NCBI GenBank assembly: GCA_025997715.1
Contig: BNUY01000026.1
Coordinates: 1 to 25,915, forward strand
DNA: 25,915 nucleotides
Direction of reading: 5' to 3'
Source: Spirochaetia bacterium
GTDB taxonomy: Bacteria; Spirochaetota; Spirochaetia; Treponematales; Breznakiellaceae
Shown: piece after piece, positions 13,693-25,915 of the stretch
Layout of the letters: each line of letters starts with the position of its first letter
How positions within the stretch are numbered: the stretch's first letter is position 1
The notes under the pieces: model-generated
What the model was told of the DNA's origin: nothing
Databases searched by the model: none
What the model saw: only the letters and a program-made list of their open reading frames with translations
Program-made: the position numbers and the translations under genes

Positions 13693-14382
13693 ATGGATTA
13701 TCGTAAGGAGGACAAAACGAAGAAGGCAGTTGTTGTACTTTTAGCGGCTTGTCTTATTACATCACCGGTTTTTACCCAGGAAATAGTGATAGAAGAGGAT
13801 TATCCGCTGATATCCATTGAGAGCTTCTATATTCAGGAACAGAGCCAGTCGACGGACAGGAACAAGAAACTGGAATCCATGGAATATGTCAGAAGAGCAA
13901 TCAGTAAGGGCGATAGGGGTACGGAAATTCAGTCCGCCCTGGACAAGCTTGCCCTGGAAGGGGTTATTAACCAGACGCGGGAAAACGGCAGACTGGCCAA
14001 CTATCCCGAGGTCCGAACCCAGGCGGCGATTGTCCTGGGGGAAATGGGTACCCCGGAGGCTGGTAACACCCTCTTAAAGCTCATACTGGCGGAGTATGAA
14101 CCGATGGTGATTACCGAAGCGATCCAATCCCTGACAAAAATCGGCATTACGAATAAAGCAGGGAGGGTCATTTCACAGGTAGTGGATCGCTTTGACATAC
14201 TGCTTTCGGATAATCGTTTGGCCTATGCCGCGTTGGAAGCCTTTGCCAGCCTGGCGGAAAAAAATAACGGCATGCTGGACCCCCTCGTCCTGAAAACCAT
14301 AATGCGTATCACCGAAGGCCGTTACAACGGGAAAGTTAGGGCACGGGCGAACCTGCTGATTGCTAAATTGAAAGAATACTGA
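13693..14382 (+). CDS. Exported HEAT-repeat protein embedded in the phosphonate operon
   Basis: From ATG at 13693 the product has 229 residues: a short charged start, then KKAVVVLLAACLITSPVFTQ, a signal peptide with cleavage near TQ/E. The rest is helical with HEAT-like repeats, including PEVRTQAAIVLGEMGTPEAG, PMVITEAIQSLTKIG and NRLAYAALEAFASLAEK. It is probably periplasmic and a protein-interaction scaffold; the function is unknown. The start is uncertain: an ideal AAGGAGG at 13705-13711 lies 5 bases before an ACG codon (13717), which would give a textbook signal peptide with no extra residues, whereas the ATG at 13693 lacks a Shine-Dalgarno. Its position between pepM and ppd suggests co-expression with phosphonate genes. 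Confidence 0.78.
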   Translation: MDYRKEDKTKKAVVVLLAACLITSPVFTQEIVIEEDYPLISIESFYIQEQSQSTDRNKKLESMEYVRRAISKGDRGTEIQSALDKLALEGVINQTRENGRLANYPEVRTQAAIVLGEMGTPEAGNTLLKLILAEYEPMVITEAIQSLTKIGITNKAGRVISQVVDRFDILLSDNRLAYAALEAFASLAEKNNGMLDPLVLKTIMRITEGRYNGKVRARANLLIAKLKEY

Positions 14383-14392
14383 TACTAAAACG

Positions 14393-18706
<4,314 letters not shown>

Positions 18707-18710
<4 letters not shown>

Positions 18711-19732
18711 ATTGCATCGTTACCGGTTCCGCCGGTTTTATCGGATTCCATGTAACAAAAAAACTGCTTGAACAGGGCCACCGCATCCTTGGCATTGACT
18801 CGGTAAACGATTATTACGCCGTTTCCCTCAAACATGACCGTTTAAAAGAGCTGGGAATAAAAACAGATTCCCTGCGATATGATGAACCCGCAGCAAGCGG
18901 CGTTTTCCCGCAATTCCAATTCGTGCAGTTTCGGATCGAAGAAAAGGACCGGCTCAGTAATGCGGTCAATAATTTTATCCGCGAGCATGGCGCCATTGAC
19001 CGGATCATCCACCTTGCCGCCCAAGCCGGGGTTCGTTACAGCCTGCAGAACCCCGAAGCCTATATCAGTTCCAATATCAGCGGATTTCTCAGCATCCTTG
19101 AGATATGCCGTTCCCTTAGGGTACCACTGGTATACGCCTCCAGCTCCTCCGTGTACGGCATGAACACCAGGCAGCCCTTTTCCGTACATGACCGGGTGGA
19201 CCACCCCGTAAGCCTCTATGCCGCCACCAAACGCTCCAATGAACTCATGGCCCATACCTACGCTCATCTGTTTAACATTCCGGTGACGGGCCTCCGTTTT
19301 TTCACCGTCTACGGTCCCTGGGGCCGCCCCGACATGGCCTATTACAAGTTTTCCCTGGCCATCAGTAACGGTGAACCCATAGATGTCTACAATAACGGAG
19401 AAATGCGGCGGGACTTTACGTATATTGACGACATCGTTGAAGGGGTCATTAAAGCCGCCGGGCATATCCCCTCCCCCGCTCCCACACCCTGCCGGATCTA
19501 CAACCTGGGAAACAACCATTCTGTGGAACTGGGGTTTTTCATTGAAACCCTGGAAAACGCCCTGGGGAAAAAGGCGGTGAAGCGTTACCTTCCCATGCAG
19601 GAAGGGGACGTGCTGAGTACCGAAGCGGACATAGAAGACACCCGGCGGGATCTGGGATGGACGCCTCACACGGACATTGCCGAGGGGCTTACGGCTTTCG
19701 CGCAATGGTTTAAGGAATATAAGGGAACATAA
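18707..19732 (+). CDS. UDP-glucuronate 4-epimerase (SDR extended family)
   Basis: The product has 341 residues and is an extended SDR with TGSAGFIGFHV at the N-terminus. The signature of UDP-glucuronate 4-epimerases is clear: GIDSVNDYYAVSLKHDRL (29-46), HLAAQAGVRYSLQNPEAY (102-119), YASSSSVYGMN (143-153), catalytic Y171 and K175 in HPVSLYAATKRSNELMAHTY, then GLRFFTVYGPWGRPDMA. It interconverts UDP-GlcA and UDP-GalA, the logical step after Ugd, whose stop it overlaps by 4 bases. Homologues are often annotated as capsular polysaccharide biosynthesis protein I. It is the last GC-rich gene of the run. Confidence 0.92.
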
Positions 19733-19733
19733 A

Positions 19734-21437
19734 TTGAAAATAGACTTTCTGTCATCAACGGTAAAGAAATTAAACCGCCTCCTTAACAAAAAACAGAAGG
19801 TTTATCTTCTGGGCGTTCTTCTGCTGACAATTTTACTATCGGTTGTTGAAACTGTGGGGGTCTCAATAATCATGCCATTTATTTCCATTGCATCAAATCC
19901 CGGATTAGTTAATTCCGGTAAATATAAAATGGTATTTGATTTTTTTAATCCCCCAACGGTTAATAGTTTTATTGTTGCCTTTGGGATTGGCATTATAATT
20001 TTTTATATATTCCGGTCATGTTATAACTTTTTTTATACCTATACCTTAAATAAGTTTTCCCTTGGGATGTTCCGCTATTTTTCCGATAAACTCTTTAAAG
20101 TCTATATTTCACTTCCCTATAAACTATTCGTACAAAAGAATTCATCTGATATTATTCATGTAACCCTCGGTACATCAGGTGATACAAGCAGTCTAATACT
20201 GAATTTTATGCAGATGTGTTCTGAGATCTTTACGGTGATATTGATTTATGCCGTTATGATCGTTATGGATTGGAAAATGACATTGGTGTTTACCGGAATA
20301 ATTGTTATTATTTTATTATTCATATTACAGGTTTTTTTGAAGAATGTTAAAAAACAGGGGGAAAGAAAAAACCTTGCGGGAATGAAATTGAACCGTATGG
20401 TCAGGGAAACCCATGGAAATTATAAGTTTGTAAAACTAAAGGGAAATGAGGAGTATTTATATAATGCTTTTGATGCGAGTGCACTGACGTCATCACGGGC
20501 GCAAATAATAAGTAATACCATAGGCGCCATGCCAAAAAATATTTTGGAGAGTCTTGGGTTTGCACTTCTTGTTGCGGCGGTTGTATTTATTATTTTTTTT
20601 TATAAATCACCGGGTAATGTTATTCCAACCATTGCAATGTATGCCCTTGCGCTTTACCGGATATTGCCGGGGATACATAAAATGCTGCAAAATGTAAATC
20701 AGATTATTTATCACCAATTTGCACTTGATCTGGTCTATGAAAATAGTAATCAGGAAACGGTTCATGAAGGCAGCGCCCCTCTGGAATTTGAAAAAGAGAT
20801 ACGGATTGAAAATCTGTCATTTGAATATGTCGAAGGGAAAGGCGTCCTGGATACTATTTCGCTCACCATTACTAAGGGGGAAAAGATCGCCATTGTCGGA
20901 GCAAGCGGCGGCGGGAAATCAACCCTGGTTGATTTAATAATAGGAATTAACCGGCCCACTGTGGGAGCCATTTATATTGATGACACTGCAATTACTGATG
21001 AGAATATACGTTCATGGAGAAGAAAAATCGGGTATATACCACAAGATATCTACCTTTTTGACGGTACGGTGGCTGATAATGTAGCCTTTGGTTCGGAATT
21101 TAATGAAGAACGGATAATACGGGTATTGAAGATGGCCAACGTATGGGATTTTATCAGTCAAAAAGACGGCATAAACACCATCGTTGGTGAAGGCGGCATA
21201 CAATTAAGCGGCGGCCAAAAGCAGCGAATAGGCATTGCCCGTGCTTTTTATGATGATCCGGAAATATTAGTACTTGATGAAGCAACATCCGCCCTTGACA
21301 ACGATACGGAAAGTAAAATAATGGATGAAATTTATAGTTTAAGTTCCGATAAGACGCTTATCGTGGTTGCCCATCGGTTAAGTACCGTAACGCGATGCGA
21401 ACGGAAAATAACTATTGAGAACGGAAACGTTGTATGA
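19734..21437 (+). CDS. PglK-like ABC transporter (lipid-linked glycan flippase candidate)
   Basis: The product has 567 residues from a TTG start at 19734, chosen for the AAGGGAA ribosome-binding site about 6 bases upstream; an earlier in-frame start would lie inside the epimerase. The N-terminal half has about six hydrophobic helices (for example KVYLLGVLLLTILLSVVETVG, FIVAFGIGIIIFYIF). The C-terminal half is an ATPase: Walker A GASGGGKS at 389-396, signature LSGGQ at 491-495, Walker B ILVLDE at 511-516 and H-loop VVAHRLST. The organisation resembles Campylobacter PglK, which flips lipid-linked oligosaccharide; a generic MsbA-like lipid exporter is the alternative. Base composition turns AT-rich from this gene onward. 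The last 4 bases overlap the fic start. Confidence 0.87.
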   Translation: MKIDFLSSTVKKLNRLLNKKQKVYLLGVLLLTILLSVVETVGVSIIMPFISIASNPGLVNSGKYKMVFDFFNPPTVNSFIVAFGIGIIIFYIFRSCYNFFYTYTLNKFSLGMFRYFSDKLFKVYISLPYKLFVQKNSSDIIHVTLGTSGDTSSLILNFMQMCSEIFTVILIYAVMIVMDWKMTLVFTGIIVIILLFILQVFLKNVKKQGERKNLAGMKLNRMVRETHGNYKFVKLKGNEEYLYNAFDASALTSSRAQIISNTIGAMPKNILESLGFALLVAAVVFIIFFYKSPGNVIPTIAMYALALYRILPGIHKMLQNVNQIIYHQFALDLVYENSNQETVHEGSAPLEFEKEIRIENLSFEYVEGKGVLDTISLTITKGEKIAIVGASGGGKSTLVDLIIGINRPTVGAIYIDDTAITDENIRSWRRKIGYIPQDIYLFDGTVADNVAFGSEFNEERIIRVLKMANVWDFISQKDGINTIVGEGGIQLSGGQKQRIGIARAFYDDPEILVLDEATSALDNDTESKIMDEIYSLSSDKTLIVVAHRLSTVTRCERKITIENGNVV

Positions 21438-22222
21438 CACTTGATGCCTTATGGCAGGATATTGAAGCAAAAATAGCGCGATACAACAGTTTATGCCTAA
21501 GCGAAGTGGTTGATCACAAAAAGTTATATCTCTATTCACTTATCACTCATTCAACCGCGATTGAAGGGTCAACGCTTACCGAACTGGATACGCAATTATT
21601 GTTTGATGATGGTATAACCGCCAAAGGCAAGCCGCTTGTACATCATTTGATGAACGAAGATTTAAAAAATGCTTACCTTTGGGTTATGGAAAATGCAATA
21701 AAAAATACACCGGTGACCGTTGCATTTCTTCAGGAGGCAAACGCCCGTATTATGAAAACCACGGGAACCATGATGTATGTTGCCGCAGGTTCTTTTGATT
21801 CAAGTAAAGGCGATTTCCGTTTGTGCAATGTCCAGGCAGGGTTTGGCGGGGAATCGTATTTGAACTTTTCAAAGGTACCGGAAAAAACCGCTAAACTGGC
21901 GTGTACCGTACAAAGCAGCCTTGATTCGTCAAAGCATGTACCGGATATATACAACATGAGTTTTGACGCCCATTTGAATCTGGTAACTATTCACCCATGG
22001 GTTGATGGAAATGGCCGCACCGCCCGCCTGTTAATGAATTACCTGCAACTGTACCACAGCCTTATTCTATCCAAAGTTTACCGGGAAGACAAAGCTGAGT
22101 ATATCACTGCATTAATGGTGTCCCGGCAAAAAAATGACCGCGAGCCGTTTCGTACATTTATGGCGGAACAACTGCTTAAAATGCTGGATGAAGAAACACA
22201 AAAAGGATACGTAAAACCTTGA
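21434..22222 (+). CDS. Fic-domain protein with N-terminal inhibitory helix
   Basis: The product has 262 residues. The catalytic Fic motif HPWVDGNGRTARLL is at residues 187-200, with H187, D191, N193 and R195, canonical for AMP-transfer from ATP. An N-terminal inhibitory motif, STAIEG at 40-45, fits (S/T)xxxE(G/N) with E44 positioned to block the ATP gamma-phosphate. This makes it a class II Fic enzyme, self-inhibited in cis. Targets of such proteins vary (gyrase, topoisomerase IV, others) and cannot be read from the sequence. It overlaps the ABC transporter gene and the next gene by 4 bases on each side, so it is translated as part of a polycistronic unit. Confidence 0.92.
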   Translation: MTLDALWQDIEAKIARYNSLCLSEVVDHKKLYLYSLITHSTAIEGSTLTELDTQLLFDDGITAKGKPLVHHLMNEDLKNAYLWVMENAIKNTPVTVAFLQEANARIMKTTGTMMYVAAGSFDSSKGDFRLCNVQAGFGGESYLNFSKVPEKTAKLACTVQSSLDSSKHVPDIYNMSFDAHLNLVTIHPWVDGNGRTARLLMNYLQLYHSLILSKVYREDKAEYITALMVSRQKNDREPFRTFMAEQLLKMLDEETQKGYVKP

Positions 22223-23373
22223 ACGAAAAAGAATTATTATCTATAATTCAAGGCGGAGAATCAAGCAAGGTTCAATTCAAAGAACGACTTCCCCATCTTG
22301 ACAGCCTTGCCCACGAGCTAATCGCTTTTTCAAATTCACAGGGCGGCATAATCATATTTGGGGTAAATGACAAAACAGGCGAATTAAACGGGCTTTCGTT
22401 TACAGAAATACAGCAATTAAACCAACAATTAGTCAATACGGCGTCCCAGAAAGTTTATCCGCCTATTTTTATTATAACCGAAACAGTACCTGCTCAAGGT
22501 AATAATATTGTTGTTGTATCGGTAGAAGAAGGCACGGGGAAGCCGTATAAAGATGCGAATGGTACTATTTATTTAAAGAATGGTTCTGATAAAAGGAAAG
22601 TTACTTCAAATGACGAACTGGCACGGTTATTGCGCAGCGGCGGATCGCTGTTTGCTGACGAATTATTAATACAGGGAAGTTCAATAGATGACATTAATTC
22701 TGAACAATTTAATGCGTTTGTTCTGCGGAAATATAAAAAAACAATTGATGAGTTACCAGTTGAAAAAGAAAAAATTGTGGAAAATTTAGATTTATCAAAA
22801 GACGGGCTTCTAACGTTGACCGGTCTTTTACTTTTCTCAAATAAACGCCATCTTCAACGCCCGCAATTTTCCATACAGTGTGTTTCAATTGACGGCCCAA
22901 AAATTGAAAATACTTTTACCGATAATGAAGGTATTCTTGAAGGCGCCATGTTAGAAGTTTTTCAGCGTACCATGGATTTCATCAATAGAAATATGAAAAA
23001 AGTCCCTGAAACGACCGGGTTTAACAGCCAGACAAAATGGGAAATACCCTATGAAGTTTTCGAAGAATTAATTGTAAATGCCCTGGTACACAGGGATTAT
23101 TTTATTTCTTCAACCGTAAAAGTTTTTATTTTTTCAGACCGGGTCGAAATTATCAGTCCGGGAAAATTGCCCAATTCACTTACCATTGAAAATGCAAAAA
23201 ACGGACTTTCCGTAATCCGTAATCCAATCTTGCTTTCCACCGCACAGTATATTCTCCCTTATAAAGGTCTGGGCACCGGGATAAGCAGATCGTATGCGTT
23301 GTACCCCGATATAATTATGGAAAATAAAATTGAGGAAAACCAGTTTAAGGTAACAATAAAAAGGAAATATTGA
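22219..23373 (+). CDS. AlbA_2 (Schlafen-like) plus HATPase_c_4 protein
   Basis: The product has 384 residues. Residues about 14-130 are an AlbA_2/Schlafen-type domain: ESSKVQFKERL, LAHELIAFSNSQGGIIIFGVNDKTGELNG, and later NGTIYLKNGSDKRKVTSNDELARLL. The C-terminal third is a GHKL-type ATPase: FEELIVNALVHRDYF (N-box), then VEIISPGKLPNSLT and KGLGTGISRSYALYPD. Such proteins are common in accessory and defence regions and are often annotated as ATP-dependent helicase-like or transcriptional regulators; their biochemistry is poorly defined. The start is TTG at 22219 overlapping the Fic stop (TTGA), with AAGGA about 11 bases upstream. Confidence 0.88.
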   Translation: MNEKELLSIIQGGESSKVQFKERLPHLDSLAHELIAFSNSQGGIIIFGVNDKTGELNGLSFTEIQQLNQQLVNTASQKVYPPIFIITETVPAQGNNIVVVSVEEGTGKPYKDANGTIYLKNGSDKRKVTSNDELARLLRSGGSLFADELLIQGSSIDDINSEQFNAFVLRKYKKTIDELPVEKEKIVENLDLSKDGLLTLTGLLLFSNKRHLQRPQFSIQCVSIDGPKIENTFTDNEGILEGAMLEVFQRTMDFINRNMKKVPETTGFNSQTKWEIPYEVFEELIVNALVHRDYFISSTVKVFIFSDRVEIISPGKLPNSLTIENAKNGLSVIRNPILLSTAQYILPYKGLGTGISRSYALYPDIIMENKIEENQFKVTIKRKY

Positions 23374-24947
23374 AAAAATTTATGAATAAACGTCCCATTC
23401 GCTTTTTCAATACCACCGGCCCCTGTAACCCTTGGGATCATTATATGCTTCCCCCGGAGGAACGCCTTGTCGGGGCGCAGCTGCACCGGTATATAAGCGA
23501 CAATCTTTATTGGGTACTCCATGCTCCTCGGCAGACCGGTAAAACAACCTTCTTACAAGACTGGATGCGGCAGATAAATTCGGGGGAAGAAGCGGCTGCC
23601 TGTTATGTGAGCCTAGGCCTTTGTAAAGGGATAACAGATCCAAAAGATTCTATGCCGACTATATGCAATGCAATCAAATACTGGGCGGATCAATACAATC
23701 TTCCTGTACCTTCAAAACATACCAACAACCCACTTTCATCCCTAAGCAGTATTTTGGGCAATTGGGCCAGTATATGTGCCACAAAAAAACTCGTCATTCT
23801 GTTTGACGAGGTTGATGTTCTTCAGGATGACACGGTGATCAGTTTTTTACAACAGCTTCGAGATGGTTTTATGAGTCGTGGGCCCGGACTTTTTCCGACA
23901 TCAATTGCACTGGTTGGTATTAAAGATTTAAAGGATTATCTTGTTGCAGCAAAAGACGGCGTTCCCGTTAATGTAGGATCAGCTTTCAATATAAAATCAG
24001 ATTCTGCGTCCTTATCTAATTTTTCTAAAGAGGATGTTAAAAACCTTTTTGCCCAGCGTACCGTTGAAACCGGTCAAGAGATAAGCGGCGATGCCCTTGA
24101 CTATATCTGGGATCAATCCCGCGGACAGCCGTGGATAGTGAATTCGCTTTTTCAGCGGGCAACCATGCGGGTGCTCAAAGAAGATTGTTACGATACTGTA
24201 ACCATTTCGCACACACAGGAAGCACGGGAACAGATGGTTTTAGCCCGGGAGACCCATCTGGACGCCCTTGCCGCGAGGCTGGAAATACCGGAAGTACGGA
24301 AAGTAATGGAGGCTTTGATAACCGGGGAGCCAAATCCCGGATTGCTGGAAAGTGATGAGTACAGGATATGCAGTGATTTGGGGCTTGTTACCCTGGAAGA
24401 CGGGACCCCCTGTATCAGCAATCCTATTTACCGAGAAATAATAGCCCGGCAAATGACCTTTAGTACCCAAGCTGCAATCCAGAAGCCTGAATGGCAGTGG
24501 AAAACCCCGGATGGTTCCCTGGATATGGATACGCTTTTGAAAGAGTTTCAGAAATTCTGGCGAAAACATTCAGCAGTGTGGGAAAATCAATCAAATTATC
24601 ATGAAGCGTTTCCCCATCTTTTATTAATGGCTTTTTTGCAGAGAGTCCTGAACGGAGGCGGTGAGATTGACCGGGAATACGCAGCAGGACGTGGAAGAAT
24701 GGATTTAGCCGTTCACTATAATGCTAAAACATATATTATAGAAGTTAAACTTATACATTATTATGATACACCCACAGAAGTAAAAAAGGATGGCTTGAAA
24801 CAAATTGCACGGTACCGGGATACGATTGATAAAAATGCCCCCGCATATTTAGTGATTTTTGACAGGCGCCCTGAAAGTATAGAAAAAAGCTGGGAAGAAA
24901 AAATTCAATGGCTAACGGAAGAAGATATTACTATAGTGGGATGTTAG
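23370..24947 (+). CDS. AAA ATPase with C-terminal PD-(D/E)XK nuclease domain
   Basis: The product has 525 residues. An N-terminal AAA domain shows Walker A APRQTGKTT (52-60) and Walker B LVILFDEVD (141-149). A middle helical/winged region (about 230-400) contains SRGQPWIVNSLF. The C-terminal domain (about 425-525) has GGGEIDREYAAGRGRMDL with D445 and IIEVK with E458 and K460, a PD-(D/E)XK nuclease signature. This matches the large AAA-plus-DUF1703-type ATPase/nuclease family abundant in anaerobes. TTG at 23370 has AAGGA at 23361-23365 at proper spacing and overlaps the upstream stop; the ATG at 23382 has none. The genuine substrate is unknown; a defence role is inferred from the nuclease and neighbours. 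Confidence 0.88.
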   Translation: MKKFMNKRPIRFFNTTGPCNPWDHYMLPPEERLVGAQLHRYISDNLYWVLHAPRQTGKTTFLQDWMRQINSGEEAAACYVSLGLCKGITDPKDSMPTICNAIKYWADQYNLPVPSKHTNNPLSSLSSILGNWASICATKKLVILFDEVDVLQDDTVISFLQQLRDGFMSRGPGLFPTSIALVGIKDLKDYLVAAKDGVPVNVGSAFNIKSDSASLSNFSKEDVKNLFAQRTVETGQEISGDALDYIWDQSRGQPWIVNSLFQRATMRVLKEDCYDTVTISHTQEAREQMVLARETHLDALAARLEIPEVRKVMEALITGEPNPGLLESDEYRICSDLGLVTLEDGTPCISNPIYREIIARQMTFSTQAAIQKPEWQWKTPDGSLDMDTLLKEFQKFWRKHSAVWENQSNYHEAFPHLLLMAFLQRVLNGGGEIDREYAAGRGRMDLAVHYNAKTYIIEVKLIHYYDTPTEVKKDGLKQIARYRDTIDKNAPAYLVIFDRRPESIEKSWEEKIQWLTEEDITIVGC

Positions 24948-24977
24948 ATACAGTATTGTTACCAAAAGAGTGAAACA

Positions 24978-25733
24978 ATGAACAATGAAAACGACATTCG
25001 ATGGCAGCAACGGTTTTCCAATTATACAAAAGCTTTTGAAAAGCTCGAAGAAGCGGTACAATACATAACACAGAACAGTGAAAATACAAAATCAACTGCG
25101 GCGGAAATCATAGAAGAAGGTCTGGTGCAGCGTTTTGAATACACCCATGAACTTGCCTGGAAAGTGATGAAAGATTATGCGGAATATCAGGGAAATAATT
25201 CCATTGGCGGTTCACAGGATGCAACAAGGGAAGCGCTCGACCTTAACCTCATTTCTGACGGTGCCGTTTGGATGGATATGATACAAAGCCGTAATGAAAC
25301 ACCTCATACCTATAACAATGCGATCGCACAAACTATTGTAAAAAAAATCATTGCCGATTACTTTCCGGTTTTTCAGGCCTTTAAAATATCCATGAAAGCT
25401 AAACTGCCTAACCTCAAGCCGTTACCATATGGCCTTCAGGAGACGGAACTGCAAAAAATAGTAACTGTTTTTACCCATTATTCTGAAATTGAACAGGCAG
25501 TCTTGTTTGGTTCCCGTGCAAAAGGAAACAGTAAACCATATTCTGATATTGATATTGCATTAAAAGGCGAAAAATTAGATTTAACCATTAAAGGCAACAT
25601 TGAGAATGAACTGGATGATCAATTGCTTCCTTATAAGATAGATATGATGCTCTTTCAACATATACGCGATGATGAGTTACTTGAACATATACAACGTGCA
25701 GGTAAGGTTCTGTATTCAAGAGGAATCAAATGA
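24978..25733 (+). CDS. Single-chain HEPN-MNT protein (HI0074-like toxin fused to minimal nucleotidyltransferase)
   Basis: The product has 251 residues. Residues 1 to about 142 are an HI0074-type HEPN four-helix domain with RNETPHTY at 105-112, an exact RX4HXY motif, the RNase-active signature of HEPN toxins in MNT-HEPN pairs. Residues about 150-251 are a minimal nucleotidyltransferase with GSRAKGNSKPYSDID (178-192), an exact GSX10DXD motif, and a further acidic residue D222 in KIDMMLF. In characterised systems the two are separate proteins and MNT neutralises HEPN by AMPylating the tyrosine of RX4HXY. Here both are in one chain. It starts 30 bases after the AAA gene with GAG as a weak Shine-Dalgarno, and its stop overlaps the following stub. 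Confidence 0.9.
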   Translation: MNNENDIRWQQRFSNYTKAFEKLEEAVQYITQNSENTKSTAAEIIEEGLVQRFEYTHELAWKVMKDYAEYQGNNSIGGSQDATREALDLNLISDGAVWMDMIQSRNETPHTYNNAIAQTIVKKIIADYFPVFQAFKISMKAKLPNLKPLPYGLQETELQKIVTVFTHYSEIEQAVLFGSRAKGNSKPYSDIDIALKGEKLDLTIKGNIENELDDQLLPYKIDMMLFQHIRDDELLEHIQRAGKVLYSRGIK

Positions 25734-25825
25734 AACCGCTCCCCATTGGGGTAAGTTTTTTCGACAAAATGATAGAAAAAGACTATTACCTGAATCCGTA
25801 TATGTATTATTGTAAAAGCCCGTAA
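25730..25825 (+). pseudogene. Truncated start of a second AAA-ATPase-like gene
   Basis: ATG at 25730 overlaps the HEPN-MNT stop (ATGA) and encodes 31 residues, starting MKPLPIGVSFFDKMIEKDYY, before TAA at 25823-25825. This is the conserved beginning of AAA-ATPase_like/DUF1703 proteins (xLPIGVSxFxxxIxxxYYYVDKT). The frame diverges at NPYMYYCKSP, where YVDKT would be expected, then stops. The following 90 bases show no continuation I can recognise. It looks like a decayed or deletion-truncated gene; a downstream frameshifted remainder beyond the window edge cannot be excluded. Confidence 0.6.
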
Positions 25826-25915
25826 ATCATTGCCAGGTATAGAGATAGGGCAAAATCCCGAAACACCCAAAAGGTGAAAATCATTTTACAAAAAACTCGT
25901 CCTCCATGGTATATT

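Overview
The window looks like chromosomal DNA of a Treponema-type spirochete, probably a gut species. I infer this from three things: an aminoethylphosphonate (AEP) pathway in which the cytidylyltransferase is fused to AEP transaminase, as described for Treponema denticola PntC; a PBECR-type phage nuclease domain of a kind I associate with treponemes; and frequent envelope-polysaccharide genes. Species cannot be assigned from sequence alone. Nearly all genes are on the + strand; the macrodomain gene is the only clear - strand gene.

Layout. (1) 1-532: the C-terminal end and right flank of an IS110-family element, then non-coding DNA with nested fold-back repeats. (2) 533-1407: a small DUF167/YggU protein and a convergent macrodomain protein overlapping by 4 bases. 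(3) 1424-5523: a NusG-paralogue (LoaP/RfaH-like) antiterminator, a soluble PglF/CapD-type nucleotide-sugar 4,6-dehydratase and a DegT-type aminotransferase. The aminotransferase is split in frame by about 167 residues of phage-derived PBECR-like nuclease sequence. (4) 5524-5725: a strongly structured element of about 159 nt. (5) 5726-9217: three overlapping genes of a xanthine dehydrogenase/aldehyde oxidase-like molybdenum hydroxylase (Mo, 2Fe-2S and FAD subunits). (6) 9218-9618: a large fold-back repeat, then a good sigma70-type promoter and an intrinsic terminator just before aroB. (7) 9619-19732: a dense gene run of aroB, an outer-membrane barrel protein, pepM, a HEAT-repeat exported protein, ppd, pntC-aepT, ugd and a UDP-glucuronate 4-epimerase. 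(8) 19734-25825: AT-richer genes with 4-base overlaps: a PglK-like flippase, a Fic protein, an AlbA_2/HATPase protein, an AAA ATPase with a C-terminal PD-(D/E)XK nuclease, a single-chain HEPN-MNT toxin/antitoxin protein and the stub of another AAA ATPase gene.

How it may work together. Regions 3, 7 and the start of 8 read as an envelope-glycan locus. PglF-like plus DegT would make an amino-dideoxy sugar nucleotide, Ugd plus epimerase would make UDP-GlcA and UDP-GalA, PepM-Ppd-PntC/AEPT would make CMP-activated AEP, and the flippase would export a lipid-linked glycan. The transferase that places AEP on its acceptor is not visible in the window. The AT-rich tail looks like an accessory defence or toxin-antitoxin cassette joined to the operon by overlapping start/stop codons. 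The most interesting items are the PBECR insertion in the aminotransferase, the AEP-glycan locus, the Fic/AlbA/AAA-nuclease/HEPN-MNT cassette, the structured element at 5548-5706, and the promoter-terminator unit before aroB.
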